Assembly (NCBI GenBank): GCA_029379385.1
Contig: CM055614.1
Span: forward strand, 14,451,528-14,515,527
Direction of reading: 5' to 3'
Length of the DNA: 64,000 nucleotides
Origin: Quillaja saponaria
Taxonomy: Eukaryota > Streptophyta > Magnoliopsida > Fabales > Quillajaceae
Below the pieces are notes generated by a model, which saw only the letters and a program-made list of their open reading frames with translations, was not told the DNA's origin and searched no databases. A program made the translations under genes and the position numbers. Of this stretch, positions 1 through 12,081 are shown piece by piece; position 1 is the stretch's first letter, and each line of letters begins with the position of its first letter.

Positions 1-303
1 TATATAGATATATCATAGCTAAAACATATACTAAATATCAAGTTTCTTAAAGTTTTGCAAACTAACAAAAATAGACAATTCTAAGAATTTTTCAAATCCA
101 ATAATTTCAAGGTACGTTTTAGAATTTTCCAGTTATCCAAATCAACACAAAATTCATTTCCAATACTTATAACAATTTAAAACTCAAAAATCCCAAAACT
201 TGAATTTACATAATTTTCACATTTAGTTCACAATCAACAATCCAACACCAAAAATGACATTCTTGTAATTAAATTTTCACAACCAAACACTCACACAAAT
301 AAC
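1..303. other. AT-rich DNA, no gene seen
   Basis: No open frame, splice pattern or transposon end could be recognised in this AT-rich stretch. It ends at the TAA target duplication of the PIF/Harbinger element that follows. Confidence 0.6.
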
Positions 304-306
304 TAA

Positions 307-1210
307 GGGCTAGTTTGGTACATGGGAATGGTCATTTCATTCCATATATGATTCCATGGAATGAACATTCTTTTATTAGGTACGTTTTTAGCCTCATAAT
401 ATTCATTCCATTCCAGCCATTGTATTGCATAGTAGTAGGAATCCTCAAACCCACCTAGGGGAATGGGATTACTCATTCCTACTTCTATGGAATTGATTTA
501 GTTCAATTAAATGACAAAAAAATCATTCTATCACATAAAATAAAAAAGTTGAATATTAATAAAATAACAATATTATTCATAAATAAAAAAATATTTATTA
601 TTTAATTTAGTCAAATGATAAAAATACCCTTATATCACATCAAAAAAAATAAAATTATATAAAATAAAAATTTTGTATATAAAAATAATAATAAATCAAT
701 TTATTTTAGTGAAATGACAAAAATACCCTTCATATCATTGTAAATAATACAATAATAAATAAATAATGTTAAATAAATAATTAGTTAAGTAATTTTAAAC
801 TAAAATATTCATATTAATAAATAATAAGAAATAATTAAATAATTATAATTAATAATAAATAAATAATATAATTTTTTAAAAATTAATTAAAAAATTAAGA
901 AATATGTATATTTCATTAATTATGTTTAATTTTTATTAATTTATCTATAGAGGGAAATTTTTGTCCTTTCAAAATAATATAATTTTTATTACTTTTTCTA
1001 TAGAATGATATTTTTGTCATTTTATCATAACTTTGATATTATTTCATGTCTAAAAACTGCATAGAAAATTAATAAATAGAATAAAATAATTATTCCTCAC
1101 TGAGACTACCAAACAATAGAATTGAATGATTATTCATTGCATTCTATCCATTCCCATTCCCTTTCTCATTCTAATTCTGCAAAAATTATTCATATGTACC
1201 AAACTAACCA
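307..1210. mobile_element. PIF/Harbinger-type non-autonomous element
   Basis: The left end reads GGGCTAGTTTGGTACAT. The inverted right end reads TGGTTAGTTTGGTACAT, so the terminal repeats differ at two of 17 positions. The element is flanked by TAA at 304-306 and 1211-1213. A 3-bp TAA or TTA duplication is typical of PIF/Harbinger and Tourist-like elements. The 904-bp interior is AT-rich and has no transposase frame, so this is a deletion derivative that would need a transposase from elsewhere. Degenerate GGAATG and CATTCC motifs recur near both ends. The family assignment rests on the duplication and the TIRs only. Confidence 0.72.
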
Positions 1211-1213
1211 TAA

Positions 1214-1879
1214 GAGTTAACTCATGGAAATTCCAATAAGTAAGATAAGGCTAGAGTTTTTAATTTGAGGGAATCAAATGACAATTCAAACAATCCACAA
1301 TTGAAGTCAAGATAATACAATTTCAAAGTTCATAAGTAATAGAATTAGCTTATTACAATGCAAGGAAATTCAAGAATACAAGAAAGACCAACAAGCTACT
1401 AATATATCTTACTGACTTGGGTACTTTGGGTGTCAATTAAGAGCTAGAAGTGGTTGGAAACACTTTCAAAAAGAGCTGGACTTGAGCTGAAAAATGGGCA
1501 GCAATGATGGTTGAGAATGGCTCCAAAGTGTCTTGAAATGGGGAAGCTAGAGTGGCTACATTAAGTGGCTGGAAATGGCCCTCAATTGGCTGTAATTCAG
1601 AGCTTGAATGACCCACCTAAAGTGGCTAGAAATAGAGCAAAAATGGACTGAAATTTCTAGACATCACGAGTTACTGTAGATGCTCTATTATGGGTAATTT
1701 ATGGTGGCTGTTTGGAGAAAGAAGAAAGGTAATCTTTAAGGGAGTTTAAGACGGTCTTAGAGGGGGAAAGTGAGTTGGAACAGCCATTGAATTCATCCCA
1801 AAATTGGACTGAATTTGAGCTAAATTTGTGCACAATTTTGGGGTTGTTTGGAATCTATTTTGTGGACTCTTTTGGGATT
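1214..1879. other. repetitive non-coding DNA left of a solo LTR
   Basis: No credible gene is seen. A degenerate motif close to AGTGGCTGGAAATGG recurs several times between about 1440 and 1640. Because the solo LTR at 1885-4202 has a clean target duplication, this stretch was originally continuous with 4208-4529. The short frame at 1775-1981 runs into the LTR and is not supported as a gene. Confidence 0.5.
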
Positions 1880-1884
1880 GTTTT

Positions 1885-4202
1885 TGTCACACCCCTCATG
1901 GAGGCATATTTGGCCGGAGGAATGGATACCCAATCCTCCGTAACCCTGACTTCAAACAAAAAAAACACACACGACTCTTGACCAAACTAAAGAATAAAAG
2001 TAACATTTAGAAAATAAAAGTTAACTACAAGATGTTTATTTACTAAAATATATGACAATTTACTAAATTTTTTTTTTTTTTTTAGCAGAAGTTCCCTATA
2101 AATTAGAACATGCCTAAAGTACAAACATAATTCTCTGGTTATATTCAACCAGTTTACACATCATCAATATACACTAGGAGCTCTACTCCACTTTAAACCA
2201 CAACCACAAATGAATTGGACTATAACACAATATAAAATCAGACACACAAGTCTTAAAATGACTGCAAATTTTCATCCTTTGACTTCAAGTAAGTGATCTT
2301 AAGTATATGCCTTACTGCTAAACACTTGGCAAGTCCAGTATCAGAGGTTGACGTCAACTGAGATCCTATTACTAAAAAAAATCAACAGAAGAGTGGTGAG
2401 TCTCACGGACTCAGTGAATGGAAAAACGTACCCAAAATGTACTAGCATCACTCAACACACATATACAATCAATTAATATCAGCATATCAGAAATTTCAAG
2501 ACCACTAAGGTTACACATACACAATTATAGAAAACATAAAACTTAACAAGTACAGTTCAAGTAGTACTTTGTACAATCCAATCAAAATAATCAAAGCACT
2601 CAAATCAAACAAAGGGCCAACCGAGTAACTCAGCCCCGCACAGCAATATCACCCTCCACCGGGCAATTACGCGCCCGTACAACAAGTTAATTCTTCTTAC
2701 ACAATCCATCCTACCGGGGCTGAGACTCAATCTTTTTAAAACACTTATCAAAATCAGAATATCTCTTATCAAAATATTAAATCAAAATATCCTAGGTGCA
2801 CCTGGATTTTAATCCCCGAAATAAAAATCATTTCTTAGAAAAAAAAAAAAAAATTTCCATTTGGACGGCCCTTATCAACCACAGACAATTTCAAACAAGC
2901 ATAATTCAAATAATTCACTAAGACATTGCACTAGCACATTCATTTAAATACACATACAATCACACCTAATAATCTAGCCCCTAAAGGCAACAATTAACCA
3001 CTCACTAGGTCATGGATCTGGCTCGTTGCTCCTTCTTGAATCCACGTGTGTCATTGGATCAACACTACGTTCCAGAGCTAAACATCTTTTGAAGGGTGCC
3101 AATGCTATTGCATCATCCCTTAATATAAGTTGGTGTCTTAGCCTTTTCAACCCACTTGTCAAACTACACATGATCAAAGACCTCCATGACATAACCATGT
3201 TCTGCATAATAAGGCAGATTTGAAAGCAAGGTCTCATCAATATCAAAAAACCCAAATATCCTTCCCATCACTACTTGACTCCATGCTCTATGGGTAAATT
3301 TCCTATTTTCTTAGACACTCTTTTGAGATCAACAATATAGGCTCTCTTTAAATTGATTTAACCTACAAAAATAGAAAGTTGTCATTCCTGAATTCTAAGT
3401 TCAACTTCAAGCTCATCATCTTCACGCCACAATTCACGGCCAGCTGGGTTGTTGCAAGACAAGGGATGTCTTGGTTGAAAATTTAAAGGCAAGTTGCTAC
3501 CAAACAAGGAGAAAGGAAACTCTAAAACAGAAAAGGAAGAGAGGAGAAAGGTGGAGACTACTGTTCATGGGTAGCACCGCTAAAATAAGCCAAACGAGGA
3601 GGGATTCTCACAACAAATTCAAGAGGAACAAGACAAGGAAAGGAAGTCTAGAAAAATCTTGAAAACCCAAGAAAAGAAAGTCGATCAATAGGAGGAGAAA
3701 AGAGAAAATGAAGACAAAAGAAAGAAAATAATAAATTATAAAATTTAAGATCAACTTTTTTTTTTTTTTTTTTACTTTACAATTTGTGGTGGAGACTCAT
3801 CCTAGCTAAAAAAAATTATATATATGTTTATTACAGTTTTTGTTTTTCTACTTTATTGTATACCTGCTTTAGTGTCAATTATTAATATAATTTACAAAAA
3901 AGAAATTTAATTCCATATCAACCCAACATGTGATGGTAATTAATTCTCCAATTACATGTATATAACTATGTATATATCTATAAATACCTATATATACAAG
4001 TGTCCATTTATTTTGATTTTACTTTATGTAAAATTTTATTCACCTAGTCACGACATATTACATACAAATATTTTGAAGTGTTCATTAAGTTATCGGGTTA
4101 TAACAAGTTCAATGGTATTATTATTTATTTAATTTGTTTATTTTATGAAAAAAATTTACATATTACGTTTAAAACTCAACTTTGCAATATCGGATTATTA
4201 CA
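1885..4202 (-). mobile_element. solo LTR (Ty3-like), copy A
   Basis: This is a 2318-bp sequence bounded by TG and CA: the plus strand begins TGTCACACCCC and ends GATTATTACA. It is flanked by the perfect 5-bp duplication GTTTT at 1880-1884 and 4203-4207. No internal retroelement genes lie beside it, so it is best read as a solo LTR left by recombination between two LTRs. Its functional orientation is minus, since the GGGGTGTGACA-type end is usually the 3' end of plant Ty3 LTRs. The reverse complement matches 4976-8805 over both ends. The small frames inside (3010-3255, 3471-3662) are not supported as genes. The clade is uncertain; the style is that of Tekay or Del chromoviruses. Confidence 0.82.
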
Positions 4203-4207
4203 GTTTT

Positions 4208-4529
4208 GGAGCAGAAATTGAAGGAGGATAGGAGAGTTTTGGAGGGGGAAAAATGGTTGATCTTCAGCTGGAAGTAGGGTGGCTTACAGCTACCCTAGAG
4301 GAGAAGAAGAAGAAGAGGAAGAGATGTGGAAATGACGCACAGGTAAGGAGGAAGAGGGAAAAAAAAAGGAAATAATGAAAGTAAAAGGAAATGAAGTGGA
4401 TGTAGTCTAACAAGAGAGACAAGAAATAAACAAAAGAAAATGAAAGTGGGAATGGGTGTAAGTTTACTAATAGATAATTATTTTATTTTATTTTAAATTT
4501 CAGGAACCACTAGGACATTATTTAAATGA
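4208..4529. other. purine-rich non-coding DNA right of the solo LTR
   Basis: A GA-rich stretch with no credible frame. It was continuous with 1214-1884 before the solo LTR inserted. It ends where copia protease similarity begins on the minus strand. Confidence 0.45.
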
Positions 4530-4975
4530 ATTTTATTTTTTCCTACATCAAGAGTCATTGTACCAATATGTGATACATCTAATAAATTTCCATCTCCAAC
4601 AAATATTTTATCTTTCTCTTAATACAATTTTAAAGTTTTAAGCTTACCAAAATCAAAGGTATGTGTGTGGAAGCACCAGTGTCTAGAAACCATGTGTCAT
4701 CTTTAACTTCATTAAGATTCATGGCTAGAAGTGCTAAAATAATGTTCTCAATTGGCTGGAAGTGCTAAAATAATGATCTCAATTGGCAGGAAAATTTGAT
4801 TAAAATGATGGCAACATTCCTTTGCTGAATGATTTCGCTTGTTACATATTTGGCAAACAAGTACATTACTTGGCTTCCCTTCATTGGGTTGCTTATTTAC
4901 TGGTGTAGTAACTTTGTTGATCTCATTTTGTTCCTCATGGTAAGGATTGCTTAGTGTTATTACCCTCATAATCCG
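4530..4975 (-). pseudogene. Ty1/copia gag C-terminus and protease fragment
   Basis: The minus-strand frame at 4969-4748 contains a zinc knuckle, CQICNKRNHSAKEC (CX2CX4HX4C), the nucleic-acid binding motif of copia Gag. Just downstream (about 4720-4660) another frame encodes WFLDTGASTH, the aspartic-protease active-site motif DTGA. The remainder to about 4530 resembles the stretch after protease, with stops and frame changes. This is an inactive fragment. Its likely upstream part lies at 8806-9650, separated by the inserted LTR at 4976-8805: the order on the minus strand (LTR, PBS, gag, knuckle, protease) is correct if the insert is ignored. Confidence 0.72.
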
Positions 4976-7900
4976 ATATCATAAAATTGAGTATTAGACA
5001 CAATGTGTAAAATTTACGTTATGAAATAAACAAAGTAATTAAATAATAGTATAGTTAAATATGTTATAATTCGATATTTCAGTATAACCTTAGTATACGT
5101 TTTAAAATATTTCTTAAGTATACTTTATTGTTGTAAAGTAAATAAAACTTTGATCAAGTAATTTAAAATGATTGAATAAATGTTACACATATAAATATCA
5201 AGAATTACTTTTCACCATATTATTAGTTAATTTGGAACTTGAAATTAACTTATGTAACTTTTATGGAGAGGTGCAATGAGTGTGTAAATAAAATAAACTA
5301 GAATATTTTTATGTATATATCAATTAAGACTAAAAATATAGACCACTATTATATAACTTTGACTTTGACCACCTTATCCTTTATTTTATATTTGTTTCCT
5401 TTTTTCTTTCTTTAAAAGTTAAATTCCAAATGGACCATTATATATTTGACGTGATAAAGGCTGAAGAAGGAACATTGCAAAAGATATAAAGTGATAGTCA
5501 TAGACTTGGGGCAACTTTACCTTAACCGTTTCTTTCTTTCATTTCTCTCTTTCACGTTTACCTTGGCCGACCATAAACTCCATGGCTTTTATTTTATTCT
5601 CCCTGTTTCATGATTCTTCTAATTCTTTCTTCCCCTACTTTTGCTTTTATTATTTATTTTCTAGCCGAGCTCCACAGCTTCCTCTTTGGCAGCAGCATCC
5701 ATAAGACAGCAGCAGATTTCTTCTTGGTGTATGGCAAGTGTAGCTCTGCCCCTTATGCTCTGTTTTTCTTCCTTGTCTAGCCATGACTCTTGTAGAATAG
5801 TTCAGCCATGGCAACCAACGACTTCCCTTGTTTTAGCAGCAATCAACTTGCCTTCTTTCTCCTCTTGCAGCAGCCCCATGCTAGCTTAGTTGGCAAATTG
5901 TTTGGGTGTTATTTCCGCTGGCTTCCAACCCTAAGAATTCCCTCCCTGTTTTTGGTTGTGTGGTTTCCTTCTTGCAACTTGTTTTGTTCTTCTTTATTGC
6001 CTCCTATAGCAGCTACATTTTTCCTTTCCTTTTTGCCCATTGCTTTATCCTCATAAATCTTGCAAGTTCTTCTCTTGTGTGCCTTGTAATTGAGGAGTTA
6101 GTTTCTTTTACTTAAGCATGAGGTCAATTTTTCTTATGTCCTATATTGTGTTTCTTGCTGGCTATATGGTGTGTGCCCTACTGCAACTTTGAAGTTTCTT
6201 CTTTGTGGCTGTCCAGCATAGTGGGTGGTGAGGAAATCAACCTTGTTTGTGACCATGGCCATCCTTCCTTGTTTTGCCTTGTAGCATTGCAGCTTTCTCC
6301 CTGTCAATACCTTTGTTTTGAGTTTTGGTGGCAACTTCTCTTCTTGTCCCTCCTTTCTTCTTGCTTTGGAACTGTTGGTCATACTCTCTTTTTATTTGCC
6401 GCCATGAGCCTTTCCTCCATCAAAGACAACTAGTTTTTATTGGATCAATCACGAATGGCTAACTTTAATTTCTCCAAAACTTATGGAATTCCCTTGTAAG
6501 TTGTGTTTTTTTTTTTTTTTTTTTGGTGAACAAATGATGTAGGAACGAATTAAGATTTCGGTTGATTAAATAAAAAGGGGGGGAGGCGGGGTTTAAAGTT
6601 AGAGAGTGAGGGAGTAACTTAAAACTTGTGATTGGTGAAAGTAGTGATGATAGGTTTAATACAAAGTTTTGAATTCTTTGATTAACTAAACTAATTCTTC
6701 CATTAATGCTGAAATATACATAACATAGGATTAATGGAATTTTATTAACTATGTTGGGATAGGTGTAGATATAATACACGTACACATGAGATAAAAACAA
6801 TTGTGCACTGAAGATGCTTGATAAAATGCTTATAAGAAAGCTAGTTATAACTTGCTGTGTAAAACTAGATAGATTTAAGTCTTGGGATTAGTTTTTGTAG
6901 GGATTTGAATAAAAGTTCTTAAACGGGAACAAAGATTGTTGGTTAATGTTGTAGGTTAAGATATTAATGAAATTGAGAAATGAGTTTGAACTAAAGAGGG
7001 TTAGTTGTGAGATACCTAAAAAGAGTAAATTTTAAATAATTAATTGTAGTAATATACACACCCAAATAATATTTATGATACCTATCTAGAAAGATATACT
7101 TGTCTATTGACAAATCCAATAAACGGAATTGGATTTCCTTTTTCCTAGAGAAAGTTATGTTCAAATAACTAAGGTAAGGTCAGAACTACCAAAATCCTGC
7201 ATTTTTTCGAATTTGATGCAATTTCAAAGAATAAATTGTATTGATATACAAATTCAAAAATTACAAATGATATACCATAATAAAGCTACATGTGTCTAGT
7301 ATTTAATAAGTTTTACAAAACTAGATTTAGAATTTCCTAGAGGAATATATGACTATTAAAGTAAACACTGGTCCAAACTCCAAGTTTAGACAGTTTCAAC
7401 ATCTTTAACTCACTCGTGTTTTCTAACTTTTCTAATAGTTTCTTTCTACCCTATGCATTATCAAGACATCTAAAATGTCTTTTCATTATCAATCTTACCA
7501 CATAAAGTAAAATTTAGACTACTCGACATATAATAGCTTAATAGAAAACTTTCATAAAGAAAGCTATATAAGTTGATATATAAGCTTAGTAATTAAAAGG
7601 TTATAACAATAACATTTCGGAAATAAGTATTATTTGAAAATATGAATTTCAGTTCCTAATCCTAATATGGACCTGATGAGATGCACGAACGCAAGTGCAA
7701 GTGACGAATGGAATCAGTTAAAGGTGAGTGGTTAATTGTTGCCTTTAAGGGCTGGATTATTATGTGAAATTGTATGTGTAATTAAATAAATGTGCAAGTG
7801 TAATGTTTCAGTGAGTTATTTGCATCATGCTTGTTTGAAATTGTTTGTGGTTGATAAGAGCTAACAAATTGAAATTTTTCTGAGAAATGATTTTTATTTC

Positions 7901-8805
7901 CGGAACTAAGATCCAAGTGTATTTAGGATATTCTAATGTAAAATCTCGAGATATTATGACTTTGATAAATGTTTTTTTAAAATTTTAAGTGCTCAGACCC
8001 GGTAGGATAGATTGTGTACGGAGATTAATTTGTTGTGTGGGCACGTAAATGTCCGGCAATGGGTGATACTGTTGTGCGGGACTAGGTTACTCGTTGGCCT
8101 TTTGATTATTTTGTATGCTATTATTGCTCTGATTAACTTATGATCCAATAAATCATGTAAACTGTGAATTTATGATGATTACAATGTATATGTGTATTGT
8201 GAATTAAGCTATGAACATTGTTACATGATGTTACTATATATGTTATACACGTGTTGAGTGATGTAGTACCCTTTGGGTACGATTTTCCACTCACAGACTC
8301 ACCCCTCTCTTGTGGATTTTTTTTAGTAATAGGAGTTCAGTACATGGCATCACCAAGTTTGTGACTTGCTAATCGAGTACGGTAAGGTATTTCCAGGATC
8401 TCAAACTTGCAGTCAATGATGAAAGTTTGTAGTCACACTAGAACTGTGGGGTGTCAAATTTTGTATAATGTAAGAGCCTGGTTATTTGTCTTGTTTAAGA
8501 TGTGGACGAAGCAAAGCTCCTTGTTGTCTTTGTGTTATTGTTATGTGAAATCATAAACATATGTGTTTGTATTTTGAGGCATGTTCCATATTACTGGGAA
8601 CCCCTACCAAAAATTTTCAGTAAATTGTTAACTGTTTCAGAAAATAAAATTTTACAAAGAACTTTTGTTTTATAAAAGTTACTTTTATCCTTTAGATAGG
8701 TCAAGAGTCATGGTTGTCACCTTGTTTTGAAGTCAGGGTTACGGAGGTTTGGTTATCCAATCCTCCAGCCAGTCATGCCTCCATGAGGGATGTGATGCTT
8801 AAAGT
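4976..8805 (+). mobile_element. LTR copy B, same family as 1885-4202, opposite orientation
   Basis: Both ends match the reverse complement of LTR copy A. ATAATCCGATAT near 4977 matches the inner end of copy A. The block from GTGAGTGGTTAATTG (7724) to GGGATGTGA (about 8805) matches copy A in reverse over about 1.1 kb. At about 3.8 kb it is longer than copy A, so it holds extra sequence, mainly between about 5.4 and 7.7 kb. I found no clean target duplication. It lies inside a copia gag frame. Several short frames in 5680-6430 are compositional and not supported as genes. It is probably a solo LTR or a truncated element. Confidence 0.68.
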
Positions 8806-9650
8806 CTGAAAAATCATGCCTCTTGGACATAAAGCCACCTTGATGTCACTTACCTTTTTTGGCATGATTTTGAGTATGATAATCGAAGAAATCCATATTC
8901 TAATTTGGTGGATTGAATCCATCACCCCCTATGTAAAGTTTTAATTTTTTTCATGAGCTAGAATAAGTGGAACAAATTCTTGATATGTAAGAGTTGGAGG
9001 TTTGAGCATGGAAGTAATAAAAGACTCATAATTGCGACCAAGACCCTTCAAGATTCCAAACATCTTTTTGTGATCATCAACTGACTTTCCAATGGCAGCA
9101 AGGTCGTCACAAATATTCTTGAAAGCATGCAAATACTCATTTGTGTTATAGTTGTCTTTGCTAAGTACTTGCAAATGTTGAAGTAAGTAAAATTCCCTTT
9201 CTTTGGATACATGAGCGAATGAATTCATAAGAGCTCTCTAGACATCGGCCAATGTGTCAAGTCCGAAGGCCTAGAACTTCTTCTGAAAAAGTTCCAATAC
9301 TAGTCCAACCTCAAATAAATCTATCAAACTACTTCCAACTTATGTACTCTGAATTTGTCTCCATTCGATTCTCACCCGCAACTTCAGCATTTGAGACAGT
9401 TGTATACTTTTCTAGAATTCGGTATTTTTCAATAAGAAAGCCATCAATGTCTTAACTTTTCACAAGACCCATTAGTTGGGTTTTCCATAACATAAAATTT
9501 GATTGAGTCAATTTGATTGAAACAAAATTTCCTACATTCAACATGGAGGAGGGTAAGAATACTTTGGGGAAGATGTGATGGCCATTGGCAAGATGGGGTG
9601 AGAAGACAAAAGTCTATTTTTTTATTTTTCATTTGAATCACCGAGGTATG
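8806..9650 (-). pseudogene. Ty1/copia gag fragment
   Basis: The frame at 9228-8941 reads as the copia Gag capsid-like region (the UBN2 family). It includes EREFYLLQHLQ, then ICDDLAAIGKSVDD, then FGILKGLGRNYESF, in the usual order and spacing. Upstream, to about 9650, gag-like coding continues with stops and shifts. Downstream, to about 8806, a gag-like linker continues with stops. The gene is disabled. It lies just downstream of a Met-type primer-binding site at 9651-9662, so this is the 5' part of a copia element whose knuckle and protease are found at 4530-4975. No RT or RNase H of this copy is seen. Confidence 0.78.
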
Positions 9651-9662
9651 GTTCTGATACCA
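9651..9662 (-). other. primer-binding site of the copia fragment
   Basis: On the minus strand it reads TGGTATCAGAAC, one base from the canonical initiator-Met tRNA complement TGGTATCAGAGC. It lies between the gag fragment and the probable LTR. Confidence 0.7.
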
Positions 9663-10260
9663 TAACGAAAATAACAATAAGATGTTTTTTTTTGTAATTC
9701 TCACCTTGATTGGTGATCTTGTGAGTTTATATAATTATAGATATTTACAAGTCAATCATTTTAATACAACTTTTAACGGTCATATAATTGCTTATGTCAA
9801 GTCAAGAGTTTTGACTAAAGACTTACTAATTATCAATTTTACATTTGAATTTTCATTAATTGGTAGCAATTCCCAATATGTTTTCCTCCTTCATTTTCTC
9901 TTTTCTTAGAAAGAGAGTTAGACTTATTTTGATTCCTTTCATATAGAGAATCAGCATTTATAATAAACGAGACAAGTAAAAAATACAAGAGAGAAAAACA
10001 AGACATATGTGGCTCGGCTCTTGGCCTACTCCATGGGAGGAGAGTAAAATAGACTATTTCATAGTTATGCATGAAGCTCACTTACTCACACTTTACAATG
10101 GTAAATTCTTCAATTTATAGGCGCCTACAAGGCAATCCCAGGTTTTAGAAATAAGACATAGTTGTAGCTAATTATGTTTATAACTATTTTTGTAATTATG
10201 CCTTAATTCAATCATATTTTATTTCATGCCTCTTACTTTTATTAAGCATTCCAAATTGTT
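9663..10260 (-). mobile_element. probable 5' LTR of the copia fragment
   Basis: The position is inferred: on the minus strand this DNA lies immediately upstream of the primer-binding site. It contains a possible TATA box (CTATAAATTG on the minus strand near 10120). The outer boundary could not be fixed because no second LTR copy is in the window. Short frames at 9682-9909 and 9839-10081 are not supported as genes. Confidence 0.45.
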
Positions 10261-10559
10261 TGGGAATGAACCCTAACCAGGCAAGATTGAGAATGCAAAA
10301 CAGTGATAGACTATAAAATACAAATGCCCCCTAAAATAAAAAAATACAGAATTGCAGATGACATTGATTCCATAAATAAAACGAAAGAGAAAGTTGTAAT
10401 ACCTGCTAACGCAAGCGGTGCGAGTGACATCGCTTTCAAGCTATGAACCAATTGAATCAGGAGCTCTTCTTCTCCATTTGATGGAAATAAGAAACAGTGA
10501 ATATTACAAAAAGGGAAGAAATAAAGGAAAGAATGAGAGGCGACAAGAGACAAAGAGGA

Positions 10560-10860
10560 GGGCTCGTAATTTAAGGATTTTATAAAAGCACAGACTAATG
10601 GGTCGGTAATAACTCATAACTTAAACGCCATATTTTCAATACCGACTTACGTAAGTTAGTCAGTCAAATTAAAAAAATTAATACCGACCGAAAGAAAAAA
10701 ACTGCAACACCCAATTAGCAACTAACTTACCGACTGATAGTTAGTCGGTAAAACATGAAATTTAATTATTCAACATTGACAGTCAATACCTACCAACTTT
10801 AGTTAGTTGATAAAAGTTTTTCGGTAAAAGTTTTTAGTATGAGACTCCAATCATTTGTAG
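10560..10860. mobile_element. probable CACTA (En/Spm-like) terminal region
   Basis: Short direct and inverted copies of ACCGAC/GTCGGT recur at about 10601, 10642, 10682, 10727 and 10743, as in the sub-terminal repeats of CACTA elements. The outer end on the minus strand reads CATACTAAAAACTTTTACCG, close to a CACTACTAAAAAC-type terminus but degraded. No transposase and no second end were found. Just left of it, at 10470-10402 on the minus strand, a short open stretch ends at a plausible donor (GCAG then GTATTA). It could be a captured exon. Confidence 0.45.
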
Positions 10861-11379
10861 GAACATAGATGTTACGTTCAACTACGGACTGTGGTCAAAG
10901 AGATTTGAACAATCAATCTCTTAGGACTGCTTTTTAAATATTTTTTAGATAAACCAATCCGCTGGTGGTATTTTTACAATCATTGATTACCATCAAATAT
11001 TGTTGCACTAAAATTATTTTCTTCTTGGTTTGATCTTATTCCTATTCCTCCTTGGCAAAACAGCTGCTTTCTCTATTTGCATCTGCTCTAGTTCTTACAG
11101 AAATAAACGTAATTTCCTATATAGCTCCAATAAGGTTACTAATGAGGAATCCTCTATTTACAAATAAATCACCTAGGAAATCCCAATAATAATAAGGCCT
11201 TTTACAAAATCTCAGTTATTACCCTTTTCGCTTTAGTCCTCAAAATTAATTACTCATAGGGAGTGTTACATCATTCCTACCTATAAATAAGTTTAGCCTA
11301 CTAAACTTGACGTACCTTGGATTTCAAATAGATATGAATATTTTTCCATAAAACCTTCACAAATCTTGTTATTTGTTAT

Positions 11380-11640
11380 TCGATAAATCAACTTTGCAAG
11401 CTATAGAGGGCCAATATTCCCATTAAAAATACATGATCACCAACCAGAAACTCTAGGTCCTCTAGGTCTGTCCTTATATTGATTGTCTCATAACTCTATT
11501 GTCTCTAGGTCTGTCCTTACATTGTCAGCATAACTCTTTTATCTGCTTTGAGCTGCTCTAAGTCTCGTGAATCGAAAGAATTCTTTTGCTAGGGGACACA
11601 AGTAACTTTCGAACTCAAATGTGAAATGAATTTTGGAAGA
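11380..11640 (-). pseudogene. Ty3/gypsy integrase C-terminal scrap
   Basis: On the minus strand, near 11560-11500, a frame reads RAAQSR, stop, KSYADNVRTDLE. After a local repeat it continues with EFLVGDHVFL. This is the order at the integrase C-terminus of Ty3 elements (the RAAQ..KSYAD..LEF..GDxVFLKV pattern). An internal duplication of CTCTAGGTCTGTCCTTA separates the two parts. Stops and frame changes show it is dead. No other part of this element was recognised. It lies about 450 bp beyond the stop codon of the cytokinin receptor gene and may fall in its 3' flank. Confidence 0.55.
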
Positions 11641-12081
11641 CTACAAATGACTGGAGTTTGTCCAAGTTCTAATTCTCAAGTAGAGATGTGTATGACATTG
11701 GCTTCTAGCATAAGCATAAAATCTTTGAACTAAATGGCCAAAACTTGTACAATAGAATCTTACAGATAAAGTTATTGAGAACAAAAATTTGTAATTTACA
11801 TATTTGTTCCCATCCCCTTCCGGAATCTATGTACAGAAGTTGGGATGGAAGGTTGTGTATAACATTTACTCAGATTTTAATTAAGTCACCTGACTGACAT
11901 TGGTTAGAAATGATTGTCAAATCTGTCTGGCTAGAACTGATCAAATTCCACGAGAATAGCTGCTGTTTCTTTCTGCATGCAAGAAAGAAAAGTTCACCAG
12001 CCAAGTATCAAAATTTGCCAGTACAGACCTGACTGCAATGGTTCCAATCTGTTGTTTCACCTGGAGGACTGGTAGATTTTG

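Noticed and set aside
5686..6433. Several overlapping frames that look like a Cys/Ser/Leu-rich secreted protein
   Set aside because: They lie inside LTR copy B, are present in several frames at once, and show no domain or splice pattern.
6465..6800. 111-codon minus-strand frame
   Set aside because: It depends on A/T and poly-T tracts (KKKKKK stretch) and lies within LTR copy B; no domain.
1887..8805. A single transposon with 1.1-kb terminal inverted repeats (MULE or foldback type)
   Set aside because: The left copy has its own perfect 5-bp duplication at 1880-1884 and 4203-4207, and similarity to the right copy extends to that inner end. Two separate LTRs explain the data better.
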